NCBI GenBank assembly: GCA_913778275.1
Contig: CAJYWN010000002.1
Location: 62,001 to 126,000 of the forward strand
Length of the DNA: 64,000 bases
Origin: an uncultured Chryseobacterium sp.
Lineage (GTDB): Bacteria; Bacteroidota; Bacteroidia; Flavobacteriales; Weeksellaceae
Direction of reading: 5' to 3'
Position numbers and translations under genes: made by a program
Notes under the pieces: generated by a model
Seen by the model: only the letters and a program-made list of their open reading frames with translations
Database searches by the model: none
What the model was told of the DNA's origin: nothing
In this document: piece after piece, positions 60,740 to 64,000 of the stretch
Position numbering within the stretch: position 1 is the first letter of the stretch
Layout: the number at the start of each line of letters is the position of its first letter

Positions 60740-61576
60740 ATGTCACCCATCATCTCCCCATCCGAATTAAAAAATCTTCCCGTAGAAAACCTTGTCATTC
60801 TTGATGCACGGGTAGGAAAAGACGTATACCGGAATTATCTTGATAAACATATCAAAGGAGCAAGGTTTATTGATCTTGATAAAGATCTGGCAGAAATTGG
60901 TGATGATGCAGCTTTCGGAGGAAGGCATCCGCTTCCGGACATTAGAAAATTTGCACAGAAACTTTCAGAACTCGGAATTTCTGAAAAATCCCATATTGTT
61001 GTTTATGATGATAAAAACGGGGCTAATGCTGCGGCAAGAGCATGGTGGATGCTGAAAGCTTTCGGATTGGAAAAGGTGCAGGTGTTGGATGGAGGTTTTC
61101 AGAATGCTGAAAAACAAAATGTTGAATTTTCTTCAGGCGAAGAGACTTTTGAAAAAGCTGAATATATTAAAAGAGAAAAATGGTTTCTTCCTGTGTCAGG
61201 CTTAGAAGAGGTTGAAAATGAATTAATAAAGAGTAATTCAACAGTGATAGATGTTCGTGATGCGTACCGCTATAAAGGAGAATCTGAACCCATAGATCTT
61301 GTGGCCGGACATATTCCGGGAGCCATCAATATTCCGTTCTCTGAAAATCTTGATGAAAACGGAAATTTTCTTTCTCCTGAAGTATTAAGAGAAAAGTATT
61401 TAAAATTACTGGAAGGTAAGCCTGAAAATCTAATCATTCACTGTGGTTCAGGGGTGACGGCCTGTCAAACAATTTTAGCATTATACCATGCAGGGTTTAA
61501 AATACCGTCTCTATACGTGGGTTCGTGGAGTGAATGGAGCCGGAGAGAAGGAAAAGAAATTGCAAAAGAAATATAA
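60740..61576 (+). CDS. sseA: Sulfurtransferase, mercaptopyruvate type
   Basis: 278 residues with two rhodanese domains (about 1-130 and 155-278). The catalytic loop is CGSGVTA (Cys235), the pattern of 3-mercaptopyruvate rather than thiosulfate enzymes. The N-terminal domain lacks the cysteine. It transfers sulfur to thiols or cyanide in the cytoplasm. It starts 6 bases after the TPR gene, so all three may form an operon. Confidence 0.92.
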   Translation: MSPIISPSELKNLPVENLVILDARVGKDVYRNYLDKHIKGARFIDLDKDLAEIGDDAAFGGRHPLPDIRKFAQKLSELGISEKSHIVVYDDKNGANAAARAWWMLKAFGLEKVQVLDGGFQNAEKQNVEFSSGEETFEKAEYIKREKWFLPVSGLEEVENELIKSNSTVIDVRDAYRYKGESEPIDLVAGHIPGAINIPFSENLDENGNFLSPEVLREKYLKLLEGKPENLIIHCGSGVTACQTILALYHAGFKIPSLYVGSWSEWSRREGKEIAKEI

Positions 61577-61606
61577 AAACTTTCACAGAAAGAACTGTGA
61601 AAGTTT
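61577..61606. terminator. Bidirectional terminator (sseA / calpain-like gene)
   Basis: A perfect 12-base stem (61577-61588 with 61595-61606) with a 6-base loop lies just after the sseA stop. Confidence 0.85.
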
Positions 61607-61634
61607 AAAGTTGGTTAATTAAAGGTTATTCGTT

Positions 61635-62936
61635 TTATTTTGCGACACCCAAAGCAGCAAAATAATATTTGAAAGCATTGATTTCCAGAGCAAAAACCCC
61701 ATCATTTCCGATCATGTTAATGGGTCTCCAGAAGCTGCCGTCAAAAAAGCTTATCAGTCCCTGGTAAGAATTTAAGCCATTCGGTTCGGTAACGCCCCAT
61801 GGATTTCTAAGGATAATATAATTCTTATTGTTGAATGTAGACCATCCTAAGACCGTATAGGCATGGTTTCCTACAATATTCGATCCGGTATAATCTTTTC
61901 CTGATCCGTACGTCCATGCCACCATCGGATTAAAGGTTTTGTAGCTCATAGAATTTTCTCTCACAATTCCGAAAAGCTCAAGTGCCGTCCTTGATGAGGT
62001 GTAATAATAATACGGTGTTTTGTTGGTAAGCTGTGCAACGGCTTTTGCAGGGTCTCCGTAAGCGGTTTGGGAAATATCCGGCTTATCATCATTTACATTC
62101 GTAATCCATTTTGCAAATGCTTTTTCATACAAGGCAGGCCAAATTTCCCCAGGATCATTGCTTCTGCAGTATACAGGATTGTTGGATGCGTTAATGATCG
62201 TATTATCAGTTACTTCAACGAGTCTCGTTGCTGCATCTTTTCCTCCGCCTTTTGTGAAAAACTGAATGGCATTGGTGCGGTTGGTTTCCCCCGTTCCGGT
62301 TGCCCTTACTTTGTGTTCAATTGTGTAAGGAGTAGCCCATGCAATTGCTGCAATTGCTGCGATGAAATAGCAGTTTCCTACTGCTCCCTGAACCGGGTCA
62401 TTGTATTCCGTAACATCATTGAAGAAATTTCCCCTGTCGCTCCACGATGTTCCTGCGGGTGTCCATCCGTTTGCATTGCCTTGCCCGAAAATGATGTTTT
62501 TTATGGAAGGAGTAATCAGTCTGTTGTTAATGGTATTGTTCAGTTTTGGGATATTAAGTACCACTTTTACGTCGCCTTTGTCCAGTCTCGCATTTTTTAC
62601 GGAAATGGCATTTAAATCTTTGATGCCGGTATTGGAAAGGTCATTCAGTGTTTTAATGTTCGAAAGATTTACAGATTCCAGCTTATCGGTTGCTCTTACT
62701 TTAATGTCTTCGGATTTCAGAGCGCGTACTGTATTGTCTTTGGTAAGTTCCAATCCTGCGTACAAAGGAGAATTGAATTTGATGTCGAAAAGTTCTGCGT
62801 AATTGGTTTCCAGGGTTTCTTCAAGGATCTGGTAAGATTTCGCGTCTTTCCAGTCGAATTTTCTTCCTGTAACGGCTTCTGTTAATGCGTAAGGATTAAT
62901 AACTCCTACAAACATTTCTTTAGGTGCTTGGTCCAT
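61635..62936 (-). CDS. Calpain-like cysteine protease (C2 family)
   Basis: 433 residues. The calpain triad is clear: Cys189 in VQGAVGNCYFIAAIAAIA, His358 in GNHAYTVLGW and Asn378 in IILRNPWG. WPALYEKAFAKW (about 266-277) is the calpain helix that matches WPALLEKAYAKL. The N-terminal 170 residues have no recognised domain; residues about 85-150 show short LNxLSN/LNAI repeats. There is no signal peptide or C2/EF-hand domain, so it is not calcium-regulated like animal calpain. It is 12 bases after the small gene at 62949. Confidence 0.9.
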   Translation of the reverse strand: MDQAPKEMFVGVINPYALTEAVTGRKFDWKDAKSYQILEETLETNYAELFDIKFNSPLYAGLELTKDNTVRALKSEDIKVRATDKLESVNLSNIKTLNDLSNTGIKDLNAISVKNARLDKGDVKVVLNIPKLNNTINNRLITPSIKNIIFGQGNANGWTPAGTSWSDRGNFFNDVTEYNDPVQGAVGNCYFIAAIAAIAWATPYTIEHKVRATGTGETNRTNAIQFFTKGGGKDAATRLVEVTDNTIINASNNPVYCRSNDPGEIWPALYEKAFAKWITNVNDDKPDISQTAYGDPAKAVAQLTNKTPYYYYTSSRTALELFGIVRENSMSYKTFNPMVAWTYGSGKDYTGSNIVGNHAYTVLGWSTFNNKNYIILRNPWGVTEPNGLNSYQGLISFFDGSFWRPINMIGNDGVFALEINAFKYYFAALGVAK

Positions 62937-62948
62937 GATAATTGGTTT

Positions 62949-63338
62949 TTAAAGATTAAGGTTATTATTAAGTTGGTTTTGAAAATCAGTACTATACAGT
63001 TCTAAAAAGCGGTTGAACAAAAAAATTCCGAAGTCATCATCCGGTTCAATGATAATTTTCTTTGAATTAACTTCAATCATTCTTTGGCTTCCTCCTGCCA
63101 TGGCAGGGTTTTTTTGAGAATTCTCTTTTTTATTGAGTAAAGAAAGAAGCTGAAGAAAAGTTTCGGTATCAAATTTCTTTTGTTCGGATACAATCATTTT
63201 TTCATCCTTTTCATAGCCTTTGAAAAGTTTCAGATCAGCATTTCCATCCTCTTCGGAGAAAATAATCTGATATCGGTACGCGTACTGTGGAGGAACACTT
63301 CCGTTATTAAATGATACGATGATTGTATTGGCTTTCAT
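62949..63338 (-). CDS. Hypothetical partner of the calpain-like protease
   Basis: 129 residues from the ATG at 63338 (an in-frame TTG lies 7 codons earlier). Soluble, mixed alpha/beta: YRYQIIFSEEDGNADLKL, FLQLLSLLNKKENSQ, then GGSQRMIEVNSKKIIIEPDD. No family is recognised. With 12 bases to the protease start it is surely co-transcribed. A regulator, chaperone or inhibitor is plausible by position only. Confidence 0.65.
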   Translation of the reverse strand: MKANTIIVSFNNGSVPPQYAYRYQIIFSEEDGNADLKLFKGYEKDEKMIVSEQKKFDTETFLQLLSLLNKKENSQKNPAMAGGSQRMIEVNSKKIIIEPDDDFGIFLFNRFLELYSTDFQNQLNNNLNL

Positions 63339-63426
63339 ACTGTTGATTTCTGAAGTCAAAGTTATATCGTATTGGTATTATGTATGTTAGGGGTTTTACG
63401 AAATGTGTATGGGGAAAAAACGGAAA

Positions 63427-63455
63427 TAAAAAAAGCCGTCTCAAATGAAACAGCT
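63427..63455 (-). terminator. Rho-independent terminator of the sufT-like gene
   Basis: On the minus strand AGCTGTTTC pairs with GAGACGGCT (with two G-U pairs) across a 4-base loop, followed by a T tract. Confidence 0.75.
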
Positions 63456-63483
63456 ATATTAATTAAAAACACTTAGCAAGCAA

Positions 63484-63810
63484 TTAAAGCATGCCCAGCT
63501 CAAATTTGGCTTCCTCGCTCATCATATCTTTATTCCAGCTCGGTTCGAAGGTAAGTTCCAGATCAACGCTTTTTACGTTTTCCACTTCTCCTACTTTATC
63601 TTTTACTTCCTGAGGAAGGGTTTCCGCAACCGGGCAGTTCGGTGTAGTAAGCGTCATGATGATCTTAACATCCGCATCATCGGAAATCTGAACATCATAA
63701 ACCAGTCCCAACTCATAGATATCTACCGGAATTTCAGGGTCATATACGGTTTTTAAGACGTTGATGATCTCTTCACCAATGTCAGCAATCTGATCGTCTG
63801 TAAATTTCAT
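63484..63810 (-). CDS. SufT-like (DUF59/MIP18) Fe-S assembly protein
   Basis: 108 residues. The DUF59 fold is shown by VYDPEIPVDIYELGLVY and the cysteine block TTPNCPVAETLPQEV, with LTFEPSWNKDMMSEEAK at the end. It assists late Fe-S cluster delivery. It starts 3 bases after the exonuclease stop, so the two share a transcript. Confidence 0.9.
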   Translation of the reverse strand: MKFTDDQIADIGEEIINVLKTVYDPEIPVDIYELGLVYDVQISDDADVKIIMTLTTPNCPVAETLPQEVKDKVGEVENVKSVDLELTFEPSWNKDMMSEEAKFELGML

Positions 63811-63813
63811 TTT

Positions 63814-64000
63814 TTAATCTAAATTGATATACCTTTTCAACAAATCTTCCTGGCGCATGCGCCGGAAAATGTTTGCCAAAGTTAAGACATCTTTTTCACA
63901 ATAGTCTACTATTCTTTGCAAGTCTTTCTCTATGTAGTAGATTGATGAAACCATTGAGCCGTCAATATCATCCTTCGGTGTTGGAACTTTGAAAAGATGT
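63814..64000 (-). CDS. 3'-5' exonuclease, C-terminal part only
   Basis: 61 residues seen, running off the end of the window. The last DEDDy block is VDYCEKDVLTLANIFRRM with the Tyr...Asp pair. This matches predicted 3'-5' exonucleases related to the PolB exonuclease domain. The 5' part, including the first DExD block, is outside. Confidence 0.7.
   Translation of the reverse strand, partial: HLFKVPTPKDDIDGSMVSSIYYIEKDLQRIVDYCEKDVLTLANIFRRMRQEDLLKRYINLD

Noticed and set aside
62067..62615. 182-codon open frame opposite the calpain-like gene
   Set aside because: The other strand encodes a protein with an intact C2 triad; this frame has a low-complexity, Cys-rich shadow sequence.

Overview
The window looks like ordinary chromosome from a flavobacterium of the Chryseobacterium type (Weeksellaceae). 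The protein families (TonB/ExbBD systems, TonB-dependent receptor, 2TM-domain proteins, class II aldolase, bestrophin, DUF885, YARHG) fit this group. Starts lack Shine-Dalgarno sites and sit in AT-rich leaders, and many genes are preceded by the Bacteroidota -7 motif TAnnTTTG, sometimes with TTTG 16-20 bases upstream. I call 74 protein genes (one partial) and two identical tRNA-Val genes. There is no phage, transposase, CRISPR array or rRNA. Assignment is by protein recognition and has not been tested by search.

Layout. 0.1-4.2 kb: a Crp/Fnr-type regulator followed by a stress/detoxification run (2TM protein, cupin, CMD-family protein, aldo/keto reductase, lipoprotein hydrolase), with a perfect palindrome between regulator and run. 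4.4-10.6 kb: Prc protease, Cu/Zn superoxide dismutase, TonB-dependent receptor with a TPR partner. 10.6-14.6 kb: a LytS-type kinase carrying a fused 2TM domain, three free 2TM proteins, an ICMT-like enzyme and the LytTR regulator. 14.6-25.1 kb: hypotheticals, MnmA, ClpC, two glycosyltransferases, SufE. 25.2-25.4 kb: tandem tRNA-Val. 25.4-38.7 kb: FolC, TolC, SprT-like, ManC, Bcp, Nth, DinB, DUF885, ExbB-ExbD-TonB. 39-48 kb: nucleoside-recognition permease, AccD, Fba, NadK, CBS protein, rRNA/tRNA methyltransferase, bestrophin, JmjC-like cupin. 48-64 kb: MutS, periplasmic TonB_C proteins, flavoprotein, thioesterase, ThiL, PepT, HMG-CoA-lyase-like enzyme, sulfurtransferase, a calpain-like protease with a small partner, SufT-like protein and the tail of a 3'-5' exonuclease.

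The most informative non-coding content is a set of short dispersed structured repeats. One family has conserved flanks around a variable hairpin (23.3 and 40.7 kb). One is a multi-hairpin element (7.3, 32.2, 40.9 kb). Others are degenerate inverted repeats. Three families sit together in the gap at 40.6-41.0 kb. A short candidate sRNA unit (promoter plus terminator with no gene) lies at 45.3 kb. Several housekeeping enzymes lack metal-ligand cysteines seen in model homologues: AccD has no zinc-ribbon cysteines, and Nth has no cysteines at all and so no 4Fe-4S site. No clearly new defence or biosynthetic system is visible; the best candidates for new biology are the repeats, the 2TM signalling cluster and the calpain-like pair.
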